From Bacteroides cutis (GTDB lineage Bacteria > Bacteroidota > Bacteroidia > Bacteroidales > Bacteroidaceae), in NCBI RefSeq assembly GCF_900241005.1, contig NZ_OEST01000004.1:1-64000 (forward strand): 64,000 nucleotides of DNA, in the 5' to 3' direction. Below are positions 9,510 to 18,780 of the stretch, one piece after another. The notes under the pieces are model-generated. The model ran no database searches, was not told the origin of the DNA, and saw only the letters and a program-made list of their open reading frames with translations. Positions within the stretch are counted from its first letter, which is position 1. Each line of letters starts with the position of its first letter. A program made the translations under genes and the position numbers.

Positions 9510-9517
9510 CAAATGTA
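9510..9517 (-). promoter_or_regulatory. -7 box of mlaE-mlaF
   Basis: On the minus strand this reads TACATTTG, matching TAnnTTTG, 21 bp before the mlaE ATG. It mirrors the identical box at 9540-9547 that points the other way. Confidence 0.55.
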
Positions 9518-9539
9518 CATTATTTCGGCTTATTTTTGC

Positions 9540-9547
9540 TACATTTG
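9540..9547 (+). promoter_or_regulatory. -7 box of lptB
   Basis: TACATTTG on the plus strand is divergent from the mlaE box and 22 bp from it. If used, it makes an lptB leader of about 140 nt that contains an inverted repeat. Confidence 0.5.
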
Positions 9548-9556
9548 CGCCAGTTT

Positions 9557-9684
9557 CACCACAGATTACGCAGTTTAGCACAGATTTCTTTGTGAAGTTT
9601 CATATTATTGGTGCACGGTAATGTAATCTATAGTGGGAAACAATTAACTGCCGGATTGGTTTTAATCTGTATAAATCTGTGGTG
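9557..9684. repeat. Inverted repeat in the lptB leader
   Basis: The perfect 11-bp arms CACCACAGATT (9557-9567) and AATCTGTGGTG (9674-9684) flank further copies of the CAGATT/AATCTG word. Sequences of this type (ACCACAGATTAC...) recur in intergenic regions of many Bacteroidetes genomes, so this is probably a dispersed intergenic repeat that became part of the lptB 5' leader. Confidence 0.6.
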
Positions 9685-9694
9685 ATATAGCGAT

Positions 9695-10453
9695 ATGGAA
9701 GAAGAAAGTAAAATGGTGCTCCGCACGGAAGACTTGGTTAAGAAGTACGGAAAGCGTACGGTCGTGAGTCATGTCTCTATAAATGTAAAGCAAGGTGAAA
9801 TTGTTGGTTTACTTGGACCAAACGGTGCCGGTAAGACTACTTCGTTTTATATGACCGTTGGATTGATTACTCCCAATGAAGGGCGGATCTTTCTGGATGA
9901 TTTGGATATCACGAAATACCCCGTGTATAAACGTGCGCAGACAGGTATAGGCTATTTGGCACAGGAAGCATCTGTATTCCGTCAGATGAGTGTGGAAGAT
10001 AATATTGCTTCTGTTCTTGAAATGACCGATAAACCCTTGGAATATCAGAAGGAAAAATTGGAAAGTTTAATCGCAGAATTTCGTTTGCAGAAGGTGCGTA
10101 AGAATAAAGGTAATCAATTGTCAGGCGGTGAACGTCGTCGTACCGAGATTGCACGTTGTCTTGCCATCGACCCAAAGTTTATTATGCTTGATGAACCGTT
10201 TGCAGGCGTAGACCCGATTGCAGTGGAAGATATCCAGCAGATCGTGTGGAAGTTGAAAGATCGTAATATTGGCATTCTCATTACCGACCACAATGTGCAG
10301 GAAACACTGAGTATCACCGATCGTGCCTATCTTTTGTTTGAAGGCAAAATCCTATTTCAGGGTACCCCTGAAGAGTTGGCTGAGAACAAAATAGTTCGTG
10401 AAAAATATTTGAGTAACAGTTTTGTGCTTCGTCGTAAAGATTTTATGACATAA
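9695..10453 (+). CDS. lptB: LPS export ABC transporter ATP-binding protein LptB
   Basis: LptB powers extraction of lipopolysaccharide from the inner membrane and its delivery along the Lpt bridge. The protein has 252 residues. Walker A is GPNGAGKT (41-48), the LptB-type Q-loop region is [17 protein letters not shown], the signature is [16 protein letters not shown] near 149, Walker B is [19 protein letters not shown], and the switch is TDHNVQETL. These are typical LptB sequences, not generic ABC ones. ATG 9713 is an alternative start. The LptF/G permeases are not in this window. Confidence 0.94.
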   Translation: MEEESKMVLRTEDLVKKYGKRTVVSHVSINVKQGEIVGLLGPNGAGKTTSFYMTVGLITPNEGRIFLDDLDITKYPVYKRAQTGIGYLAQEASVFRQMSVEDNIASVLEMTDKPLEYQKEKLESLIAEFRLQKVRKNKGNQLSGGERRRTEIARCLAIDPKFIMLDEPFAGVDPIAVEDIQQIVWKLKDRNIGILITDHNVQETLSITDRAYLLFEGKILFQGTPEELAENKIVREKYLSNSFVLRRKDFMT

Positions 10454-10486
10454 AAAAGACCGCTATAAGCGGTCTTCCTTTTTCTC
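10452..10486. terminator. Bidirectional terminator between lptB and the RRM gene
   Basis: The perfect stem AAGACCGC / GCGGTCTT with a 5-nt loop is flanked by an A-run on the left and T-rich sequence on the right. It can therefore end both lptB (plus) and the RRM gene (minus) transcripts. Confidence 0.85.
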
Positions 10487-10500
10487 CTTTATCTATATGA

Positions 10501-10749
10501 TTAATATTTCGGAGGTCTGGCTTCTTTTACTACCATCTGGCGACCGAAGAATTCAGCGCCATCTAGTTCTGCGATAGCTTTGGCAGCAGCAACGCTGTCT
10601 TCCATTTCTACGAATGCGATACCTCTGAAACGTCCGGTTGCGCGGTCATTGATAAATTTTACAGAAGTTACTGTACCGTAATCTTCCATGGCCTTTTGCA
10701 GGTCACTTTCCTTAACACGGTAGTTAAGGTTTCCAACATAAATGTTCAT
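10501..10749 (-). CDS. Small RRM-type RNA-binding protein
   Basis: This 82-residue protein is a single RNA recognition motif. RNP2 is IYVGNL (residues 3-8) and RNP1 is RFRGIAFVEM (40-49), both with the aromatic positions needed to stack on RNA bases. Proteins of this size are common in Bacteroidetes, where Hfq is generally absent, and have been proposed as global RNA regulators (the Rbp family). The gene is monocistronic, ends in the terminator shared with lptB, and has a leader with an inverted repeat that could allow autoregulation. Which Rbp paralogue it is cannot be decided here. Confidence 0.92.
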   Translation of the reverse strand: MNIYVGNLNYRVKESDLQKAMEDYGTVTSVKFINDRATGRFRGIAFVEMEDSVAAAKAIAELDGAEFFGRQMVVKEARPPKY

Positions 10750-10779
10750 AATGAAAAATGTAAATAAATGAAATAAATA

Positions 10780-10835
10780 AAACTCTCTTTGGAAAGACGA
10801 CTTAATAATAAAAAGATTACATCGACAGAGAGTTT
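10780..10835 (-). promoter_or_regulatory. Inverted repeat in the RRM gene leader
   Basis: The perfect 9-bp arms AAACTCTCT (10780-10788) and AGAGAGTTT (10827-10835) enclose 38 nt. They lie between the proposed promoter near 10909-10916 and the start codon, so the RNA could form a stem-loop about 30 nt before the AUG. Confidence 0.5.
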
Positions 10836-10908
10836 ACAAAAGCGTTTTTTAACTGAAGTAAAAACTATGTAATAGAAATCGAGAAACTAATGTGTCGTCA
10901 TTCCGCGA

Positions 10909-10916
10909 CAAAGGAA
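10909..10916 (-). promoter_or_regulatory. Likely -7 box of the RRM gene
   Basis: The minus strand reads TTCCTTTG followed by TCGCGG, one mismatch from TAnnTTTG and like the common TACCTTTGTCGC form. It implies a leader of about 155 nt. Confidence 0.4.
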
Positions 10917-11296
10917 CACATTAATTTCGGATATACAATATTTTTCCTCAATTATTTTCAATTTTCTTTCCATTTCAATGAGTATCGGTAGCTTACCAGA
11001 TATATGAATTGTGGACTGTACTGATTTGCGATATATGTGATATTTGAGCCGTTATAAATACTGGATTTTCATTTGTTGCTAAGCGGTTGAGTGATAGATG
11101 TATATGTGTGCCTAAAAACCCCTCATTTGGTATCTATCGTACCTTAGTAGGGTACATAACATTTCTTGGTAAGGTATCGGATGTGCCAAACTTGGGTGTT
11201 TTGTTACCCTGTGCGGGAACAGATGATATCCTTTGTAGAAACAGAACGGAATAGGAAATGAAGAAAGAGGAGACAGGAAATAATTGTCTGTGTTTT
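10917..11296. other. Gene-free region before tig
   Basis: No convincing ORF is seen. The main structure is a long imperfect inverted repeat (11115-11145 with 11171-11202) enclosing a smaller hairpin (GTACC / GGTAC, 11140-11156). A weak terminator-like hairpin AGACA / TGTCT (11271-11289) with a T-run (11293-11299) follows. Together they could be a structured RNA of about 200 nt, but no matching promoter is evident. Confidence 0.35.
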
Positions 11297-11327
11297 TTTG
11301 ATAATTGAAAGATTAACGCTAATTTTG
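11297..11327 (+). promoter_or_regulatory. Promoter of tig
   Basis: TTTG (11297-11300) and TAATTTTG (11320-11327) are separated by exactly 19 bp, the Bacteroidales consensus layout. The predicted start site is about 45 nt before the tig ATG. Confidence 0.8.
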
Positions 11328-11379
11328 CACGCTCATTTGAGATTGAAATAAAGTATAAATCAAATAAATAATTGTCAGA

Positions 11380-12735
11380 ATGAACGTTTCATTGCAAAAC
11401 ATTGACAAAGTAAGTGCATTGCTTACTGTAAAGCTTGAGAAAGCAGATTATCAAGAAAAGGTAGATAAGTCGTTGAAGCATTTCCGTCAGAAAGCTCAGG
11501 TACCGGGTTTCCGCCCAGGTATGGTGCCGATGAGTTTAGTAAAGAAAATGTATGGTAAGTCAGTATTGGCTGAAGAGGTGAATAAAGTTCTTTCGGAAGC
11601 TGTGTATAAGTATATTCAAGATAATAAGGTGAATATCCTTGGTGAGCCTTTGCCTAACGAAGAAAAGCAAAAGGAAATCGACTTTGATACAATGGAAGAG
11701 TTCGAATTCTTGTTTGATATCGCTTTGTCTCCTGAATTCAAAGTTGAAGTGGATGCAAAGGATGAAGTAGATTACTATACGATTGATGTAACGGAAGAAA
11801 TGGTGAACAACCAAGTAAAAGCTTATACTCAACGTAATGGAAAATATGAAAAAGTAGAAACTTTCGAAGGTAACGACATGATGAAAGGTTTGCTTGCCGA
11901 GCTGGATGAAGAAGGTAATACAAAAGAAGGCGGTATTCAGGTAGAAGCTGCCGTTATGATGCCGTCTTACATGAAGAACGATGAACAAAAGGCTATTTTT
12001 GCTAATGCAAAAGTAAATGATGTTCTTGTATTCAATCCTTATGCTGCGTGGGACGGTAATGCTGCTGAACTTGCTTCTCTGTTGAAGATTGAAAAGGAAG
12101 CTGCCACTGAAATGAAGTCTAACTTCAGCTATCAGGTAGAAGAAATCACTCGTTTCGTGGAAGGCGAACTGAATCAGGAAATCTTCGATCAGGTGTTTGG
12201 TAAAGAGGTAGTGAAGAGCGAAGAAGAATTCCGTACAAAAGTAAAAGAGGTGGTTGCCGCTCAGTTTGTAGCAGATTCAGACTATAAGTTCTTGATCGAT
12301 GTTCGCAAGATGTTGATGGAAAAAATTGGTACTTTGGAATTTCCGGATGTGTTGTTGAAACGTATTATGCGTTTGAACAATCCAGATAAGGATGAGAAGT
12401 TTGTAGAAGATAACTATGCAAAGAGCATTGAGGAACTGACTTGGCACTTGATTAAAGAACAACTGGTGAAAGCTAATGATATCAAGGTTGAGCAAGAAGA
12501 CATCGCAAATATGGCTAAGGAAGCTACCCGTGCACAGTTTGCGCAATATGGTATGTTGAGTGTACCTGAAGAAATTCTTGAGAATTATTCAAAAGAAATG
12601 TTGAAGAAAAAAGAAAGCGTTGAAGGTCTGGTGAATCGTGTGGTTGAAACCAAATTGGCTGCTGCATTGAAGTCTCAGGTGAAGTTGAACAACAAAACAG
12701 TTTCAGCAGAAGAGTTTAATAAGATGTTTGAATAA
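11380..12735 (+). CDS. tig: Trigger factor
   Basis: Trigger factor is the ribosome-bound chaperone that meets nascent chains. The protein has 451 residues. The N-terminal ribosome-binding domain contains the conserved tail-binding region VPGFRPGMVPMSLVKKMYG (residues 41-59; the E. coli form is GFRxGKVP). The middle segment, where the FKBP-like isomerase domain lies in E. coli, is quite divergent (about 150-250), as is usual in Bacteroidetes. A long helical C-terminal domain completes it. The placement before clpP and clpX is the widely conserved order. It has its own consensus promoter and a terminator. Confidence 0.93.
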   Translation: MNVSLQNIDKVSALLTVKLEKADYQEKVDKSLKHFRQKAQVPGFRPGMVPMSLVKKMYGKSVLAEEVNKVLSEAVYKYIQDNKVNILGEPLPNEEKQKEIDFDTMEEFEFLFDIALSPEFKVEVDAKDEVDYYTIDVTEEMVNNQVKAYTQRNGKYEKVETFEGNDMMKGLLAELDEEGNTKEGGIQVEAAVMMPSYMKNDEQKAIFANAKVNDVLVFNPYAAWDGNAAELASLLKIEKEAATEMKSNFSYQVEEITRFVEGELNQEIFDQVFGKEVVKSEEEFRTKVKEVVAAQFVADSDYKFLIDVRKMLMEKIGTLEFPDVLLKRIMRLNNPDKDEKFVEDNYAKSIEELTWHLIKEQLVKANDIKVEQEDIANMAKEATRAQFAQYGMLSVPEEILENYSKEMLKKKESVEGLVNRVVETKLAAALKSQVKLNNKTVSAEEFNKMFE

Positions 12736-12766
12736 GACATTACCAGAAAATGGCCGGTTTTTATAA

Positions 12767-12807
12767 AGAAACACAGAGTTTGACAAACTATAACTCTGTG
12801 TTTTTTT
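12767..12807 (+). terminator. Intrinsic terminator after tig
   Basis: The perfect 12-bp stem AAACACAGAGTT / AACTCTGTGTTT is followed by a T-run. A second partial copy of the word (CTCTGTGTTC) and a T-rich tract come just after, as in dispersed intergenic repeats. Confidence 0.85.
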
Positions 12808-12869
12808 GTGTCTCTGTGTTCTTTTTTGTTTCTTTGTACCTTATTATATAACCCAAAAACAGAAAGAAA

Positions 12870-13532
12870 ATGGATGATTTTAGAAAATACGCTACCAAGC
12901 ATTTAGGTATGAACAGCTTGGTGTTGGATGATGTGATTAAATCACAGGCTGGGTATTTAAATCCCTATATCCTAGAAGAACGTCAGCTCAATGTAACTCA
13001 ACTGGACGTCTTCTCCCGTCTGATGATGGATCGTATCATTTTTCTAGGTACTCAGATTGACGACTATACTGCCAATACATTGCAGGCGCAGTTGCTGTAT
13101 CTGGATTCTGCCGATCCCGGTAAAGATATTTCTATTTATATTAACTCTCCAGGTGGCTCGGTATATGCCGGATTGGGTATTTATGATACTATGCAGTTTA
13201 TCAGCAGTGATGTGGCAACTATCTGTACCGGTATGGCAGCCAGTATGGCAGCTGTACTTCTCGTAGCAGGCGCAGAAGGTAAGCGTTCTGCCTTGACGCA
13301 CTCCCGTGTCATGATACATCAACCGATGGGAGGTGCTCAAGGGCAAGCTTCGGATATTGAAATTACTGCGCGTGAAATTCAAAAATTGAAGAAAGAACTT
13401 TATGCTATCATTGCTGACCATTCTCATACTTCGTTTGATAAAGTATGGGCCGATTCCGACCGCGATTATTGGATGACTGCACAGGAAGCCAAAGAGTATG
13501 GTATGGTAGACGAAGTGTTGATTAAAAAATAA
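12870..13532 (+). CDS. clpP: ATP-dependent Clp protease proteolytic subunit
   Basis: ClpP is the serine peptidase barrel that degrades proteins unfolded by ClpX. The protein has 220 residues. The nucleophile is Ser125 in TGMAASMAAV and the catalytic His is His150 in RVMIHQPMGG; the oxyanion-loop region INSPGGSVYAGL is intact. The N-terminal extension (to about residue 30) is longer than in E. coli. The clpX gene starts 2 bp after the stop codon, so the two are translationally close and surely in one operon. Confidence 0.97.
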   Translation: MDDFRKYATKHLGMNSLVLDDVIKSQAGYLNPYILEERQLNVTQLDVFSRLMMDRIIFLGTQIDDYTANTLQAQLLYLDSADPGKDISIYINSPGGSVYAGLGIYDTMQFISSDVATICTGMAASMAAVLLVAGAEGKRSALTHSRVMIHQPMGGAQGQASDIEITAREIQKLKKELYAIIADHSHTSFDKVWADSDRDYWMTAQEAKEYGMVDEVLIKK

Positions 13533-13534
13533 AT

Positions 13535-14776
13535 ATGGCAGACTCTAAACGAAATAAAAACAGATGTAGTTTCTGCGGACGTTCGGAAGATGAAGTAGGT
13601 TTCCTGATAACGGGAATGAACGGTTACATCTGTGATAGTTGTGCTACACAGGCATACGAGATTACTCAGGAAGCTTTGGGTGACAAAAAAAGTGGTGCTG
13701 CAAAACTAAATCTGGAGGAACTTCCTAAGCCCGTAGAGATTAAGAACTTTCTCGACCAGTATGTTATCGGACAGGATGATGCTAAACGTTTTTTGGCTGT
13801 ATCCGTATACAACCATTATAAGCGTCTGTTGCAAAAAGACGGTGGGGATGATGTGGAAATAGAAAAGTCCAATATTGTTATGGTAGGAAGTACCGGAACC
13901 GGGAAAACGTTGTTGGCGCGTACTATTGCTAAGTTGCTTCATGTGCCTTTCACTATTGTGGATGCAACGGTTTTGACGGAAGCCGGTTATGTGGGTGAGG
14001 ATATTGAAAGTATTCTGACGCGTCTTCTGCAAGTGGCTGATTATAATGTACCTGAGGCAGAACAAGGTATCGTGTTCATTGATGAAATCGATAAGATTGC
14101 ACGTAAAGGTGATAATCCTTCGATTACTCGTGATGTAAGCGGTGAAGGTGTACAACAAGGATTGCTTAAATTGTTGGAAGGTTCGGTTGTAAATGTTCCG
14201 CCTCAGGGGGGGCGTAAACATCCCGATCAGAAAATGATTCCGGTGAATACTAAGAATATATTGTTTATCTGTGGCGGAGCATTCGATGGTATCGAGAAGA
14301 AGATTGCGCAACGGTTAAATACTCATGTGGTGGGGTATAGCGCTGTCCGTAATACGGCTACTATTGATAAGAACAACCTGATGCAATATATTGCCCCACA
14401 GGATTTGAAGTCCTTTGGCTTGATACCCGAAATTATCGGTCGTCTGCCAGTGTTGACTTATCTAAATCCGTTAGATCGTACTGCATTGCGATCTATTCTT
14501 ACAGAACCGAAGAATTCTATTGTCAAACAATATATCAAGTTGTTTGAAATGGACGGAGTAGAACTCGCTTTTGATGATGCTGTGTTTGAGTACATTGTAG
14601 ATAAAGCTGTTGAATATAAGTTGGGAGCTCGCGGATTGCGCTCTATTGTGGAGACCATTATGATGGATGCGATGTTTGAAATCCCTTCTGAACAGAAAGA
14701 TAGCTTTGTCGTAACGCTTGATTATGCCAAACGCCAGTTGGAAAAAGCGAACTTGGCAAGGCTTCAAAGCGCTTAA
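13535..14776 (+). CDS. clpX: ATP-dependent Clp protease ATP-binding subunit ClpX
   Basis: ClpX is the AAA+ unfoldase that feeds ClpP. The protein has 413 residues. An N-terminal four-Cys zinc-binding domain (CSFCGR, then CDSC, about residues 10-36) precedes the AAA+ core. Walker A is GSTGTGKT (near 118), Walker B is [11 protein letters not shown], sensor and pore loops follow, and the GYVGEDIES motif is present. The IGF-type ClpP-docking loop is not exact here: [11 protein letters not shown] is followed by VVGYSA. It is encoded 2 bp after clpP. Confidence 0.97.
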   Translation: MADSKRNKNRCSFCGRSEDEVGFLITGMNGYICDSCATQAYEITQEALGDKKSGAAKLNLEELPKPVEIKNFLDQYVIGQDDAKRFLAVSVYNHYKRLLQKDGGDDVEIEKSNIVMVGSTGTGKTLLARTIAKLLHVPFTIVDATVLTEAGYVGEDIESILTRLLQVADYNVPEAEQGIVFIDEIDKIARKGDNPSITRDVSGEGVQQGLLKLLEGSVVNVPPQGGRKHPDQKMIPVNTKNILFICGGAFDGIEKKIAQRLNTHVVGYSAVRNTATIDKNNLMQYIAPQDLKSFGLIPEIIGRLPVLTYLNPLDRTALRSILTEPKNSIVKQYIKLFEMDGVELAFDDAVFEYIVDKAVEYKLGARGLRSIVETIMMDAMFEIPSEQKDSFVVTLDYAKRQLEKANLARLQSA

Positions 14777-14844
14777 AATCAAAAGGTAATGCAAACTAAA
14801 GCCGACTTTTTTACTTTTTATTGAAAAATATTCGGTAGATTATG

Positions 14845-14875
14845 CTTGAAATTTAAGAAGTTGTTTATAACTTTG
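14845..14875 (+). promoter_or_regulatory. Promoter of recQ
   Basis: CTTG (14845-14848) and TAACTTTG (14868-14875) are 19 bp apart, one base off the -33 consensus. It lies 60 bp before the recQ start. Confidence 0.6.
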
Positions 14876-14934
14876 TTAGAGTTCTTGAAATACAAGTAGT
14901 ATAATTGGTAACTCTATAAACAACCTAATGAATC

Positions 14935-17118
14935 ATGGCAGGGAAGAAGATTAATTTGACAGACCAGCTGAAGAAATACTTCGGGTTCGACACTTTTAAA
15001 GGAAATCAGGAAGCAATCATACAGAATCTGTTGGAAGGTAATGATACGTTTGTGTTAATGCCTACCGGTGGTGGAAAGTCTCTGTGTTACCAGTTGCCTT
15101 CTTTATTAATGGAAGGTACGGGCATTGTGATCTCTCCGTTGATAGCTTTGATGAAAAATCAGGTCGACGCGATGCGTAACTTTAGTGAAGAAGATGGAAT
15201 AGCTCATTTTATCAATTCTTCCCTTAATAAAGGTGCGATAGATCAGGTGAAGTCTGACATTCTTGCTGGTAAGACAAAGCTACTGTATGTAGCGCCCGAA
15301 TCACTGACGAAAGACGAAAACGTGGAGTTTCTAAAAACGGTAAAGATCTCTTTTTATGCCGTAGACGAAGCTCACTGTATCTCAGAATGGGGACATGATT
15401 TTCGTCCTGAATATCGTCGTATCCGCCCTATTATCAATGAAATTGGGAAAGCCCCGTTGATTGCGTTGACTGCGACTGCCACTCCGAAAGTGCAACATGA
15501 TATCCAGAAAAATCTGGGTATGGTGGAGGCACAGGTGTTCAAGTCGTCGTTCAACCGTCCGAACCTCTATTATGAGGTACGTCCTAAGACTGCAAACGTA
15601 GATAAGGATATCATTAAGTTTATCAAGAACAATCCGGAAAAGTCGGGTATCGTTTATTGCCTGAGTCGGAAGAAAGTAGAAGAACTTGCTGAAATCTTAC
15701 AGGCAAACGGTATTAATGCTCGTGCTTATCATGCAGGAATGGATTCGGCCACACGAACACAAAATCAAGACGATTTTCTGATGGAAAAAATTGATGTGAT
15801 TGTGGCTACTATTGCTTTTGGTATGGGTATTGACAAGCCTGATGTGCGTTATGTAATTCATTATGATATTCCTAAGAGTTTGGAAGGATATTATCAGGAA
15901 ACCGGACGTGCCGGAAGAGATGGGGGAGAAGGACAGTGTATTACTTTCTATACGAATAAAGACTTGCAGAAACTGGAAAAGTTTATGCAGGGTAAACCTG
16001 TTGCAGAACAGGAAATAGGCAAGCAGCTTCTGCTGGAAACCGCTGCGTATGCCGAATCGTCCGTTTGTCGTCGGAAGACGTTGTTGCACTATTTCGGTGA
16101 AGAATATACGGAGGATAATTGTGGTAATTGTGATAACTGTTTAAATCCGAAAAAACAAGTGGAGGCTCAGGAATTATTATGTACCGTGATAGAAGCGATT
16201 ATTGCGGTGAAAGAGAATTTTAAAGCAGATTATATTATAGATATCATACAAGGAAAAGAAACTTCAGAGGTGCAGGCTCATCTGCACGAAGATCTTGAAG
16301 TGTTCGGTTCTGGTATGGGAGAAGAAGACAAAACTTGGAATGCTGTTATCCGTCAGGCACTGATTGCAGGCTATTTAAGTAAAGATGTGGAGAACTACGG
16401 TTTACTCAAGGTTACGGAAGAAGGTAAAAAGTTTCTTAGACATCCGAGATCTTTCAAGATAACGGAAGATAATGATTTTGAGGAGACAGAAGAAGAAGCT
16501 CCGGCACGTGGTAGTGGTGCTTGTGCGGTAGATCCGGCACTTTACTCTATGTTGAAAGATTTGCGTAAAAAACTATCTAAGAAGTTGGAAGTACCACCGT
16601 ATGTGATTTTTCAGGATCCTTCTTTGGAAGCGATGGCTACTATTTATCCAGTGACTTTGGATGAGTTGCAGAATATTCCAGGGGTTGGAGCTGGTAAGGC
16701 AAAACGTTATGGTGAAGAGTTCTGTAAATTGATTAAGCGCCATTGTGAGGAAAATGAGATTGAACGTCCTGAGGATTTGCGTGTCCGTACGGTTGCCAAT
16801 AAATCTAAATTGAAAGTTTCTATTATCCAGGCTATTGACCGTAAGGTCGCGTTGGACGATATTGCATTGTCTAAAGGTATTGAGTTCAGCGAATTGCTGG
16901 ATGAAATTGAAGCCATCGTTTATTCTGGTACGAAGTTGAATATCGATTATTTTTTAGATGAAATCATGGACGAGGACCATATGTTGGATATATATGATTA
17001 TTTTAAAGAATCTACTACGGATAAGATTGATGATGCATTGGATGAATTGGGTGATGATTTTGCGGAAGAAGAGGTACGTTTGGTACGTATTAAATTCATT
17101 TCTGAAATGGCGAATTGA
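14935..17118 (+). CDS. recQ: ATP-dependent DNA helicase RecQ
   Basis: RecQ is a 3'-5' helicase used in recombination and fork repair. The protein has 727 residues. Walker A is MPTGGGKSLC (near 43), the DEAH-type box is AVDEAHCISEWGHDFRPEYR with the aromatic loop, and motif VI is YYQETGRAGRDG. The RQC zinc site has Cys in SSVCRRKTLL, CGNC and CDNC. A winged-helix region and one HRDC domain (about 535-610, LKDLRKKLSKKL and LQNIPGVGAGKAKRYG) follow. A further C-terminal extension of about 110 residues rich in Asp/Glu is typical of the Bacteroidetes form. The gene start is the ATG of ATGGCAGGGAAG at 14935. Confidence 0.95.
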   Translation: MAGKKINLTDQLKKYFGFDTFKGNQEAIIQNLLEGNDTFVLMPTGGGKSLCYQLPSLLMEGTGIVISPLIALMKNQVDAMRNFSEEDGIAHFINSSLNKGAIDQVKSDILAGKTKLLYVAPESLTKDENVEFLKTVKISFYAVDEAHCISEWGHDFRPEYRRIRPIINEIGKAPLIALTATATPKVQHDIQKNLGMVEAQVFKSSFNRPNLYYEVRPKTANVDKDIIKFIKNNPEKSGIVYCLSRKKVEELAEILQANGINARAYHAGMDSATRTQNQDDFLMEKIDVIVATIAFGMGIDKPDVRYVIHYDIPKSLEGYYQETGRAGRDGGEGQCITFYTNKDLQKLEKFMQGKPVAEQEIGKQLLLETAAYAESSVCRRKTLLHYFGEEYTEDNCGNCDNCLNPKKQVEAQELLCTVIEAIIAVKENFKADYIIDIIQGKETSEVQAHLHEDLEVFGSGMGEEDKTWNAVIRQALIAGYLSKDVENYGLLKVTEEGKKFLRHPRSFKITEDNDFEETEEEAPARGSGACAVDPALYSMLKDLRKKLSKKLEVPPYVIFQDPSLEAMATIYPVTLDELQNIPGVGAGKAKRYGEEFCKLIKRHCEENEIERPEDLRVRTVANKSKLKVSIIQAIDRKVALDDIALSKGIEFSELLDEIEAIVYSGTKLNIDYFLDEIMDEDHMLDIYDYFKESTTDKIDDALDELGDDFAEEEVRLVRIKFISEMAN

Positions 17119-17150
17119 TTATAGTTCGGTGATTTAAAAAAAGAAAAAAT

Positions 17151-17201
17151 ATTGCGTGTAAATATACGGAATGGAATAAAAAACGTATATTTGCACGCAA
17201 T
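17151..17201. promoter_or_regulatory. Inverted repeat spanning the guaB promoter
   Basis: Arms of 18 bp (17151-17168 and 17184-17201) match at 17 of 18 positions around a 15-bp spacer. The right arm contains TATATTTG (17186-17193), a consensus -7 box. The structure could be an operator for a dimeric repressor, or a recQ terminator, since T-rich sequence follows. Confidence 0.6.
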
Positions 17202-17210
17202 AATTTTTAA

Positions 17211-18698
<1,488 letters not shown>

Positions 18699-18719
18699 AC
18701 ATATTTTGTAGACATGAGA

Positions 18720-18761
18720 TAAATGCCCGGGGAGTGTATTATGCTTTTCGGGCATTCTTTT
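18720..18761 (+). terminator. Intrinsic terminator after guaB
   Basis: The perfect 8-bp stem AATGCCCG / CGGGCATT is followed by CTTTTG. It ends just before the next gene and rules out a TTG start at 18760. Confidence 0.8.
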
Positions 18762-18780
18762 GTTTTCAGACAAAAAAATT

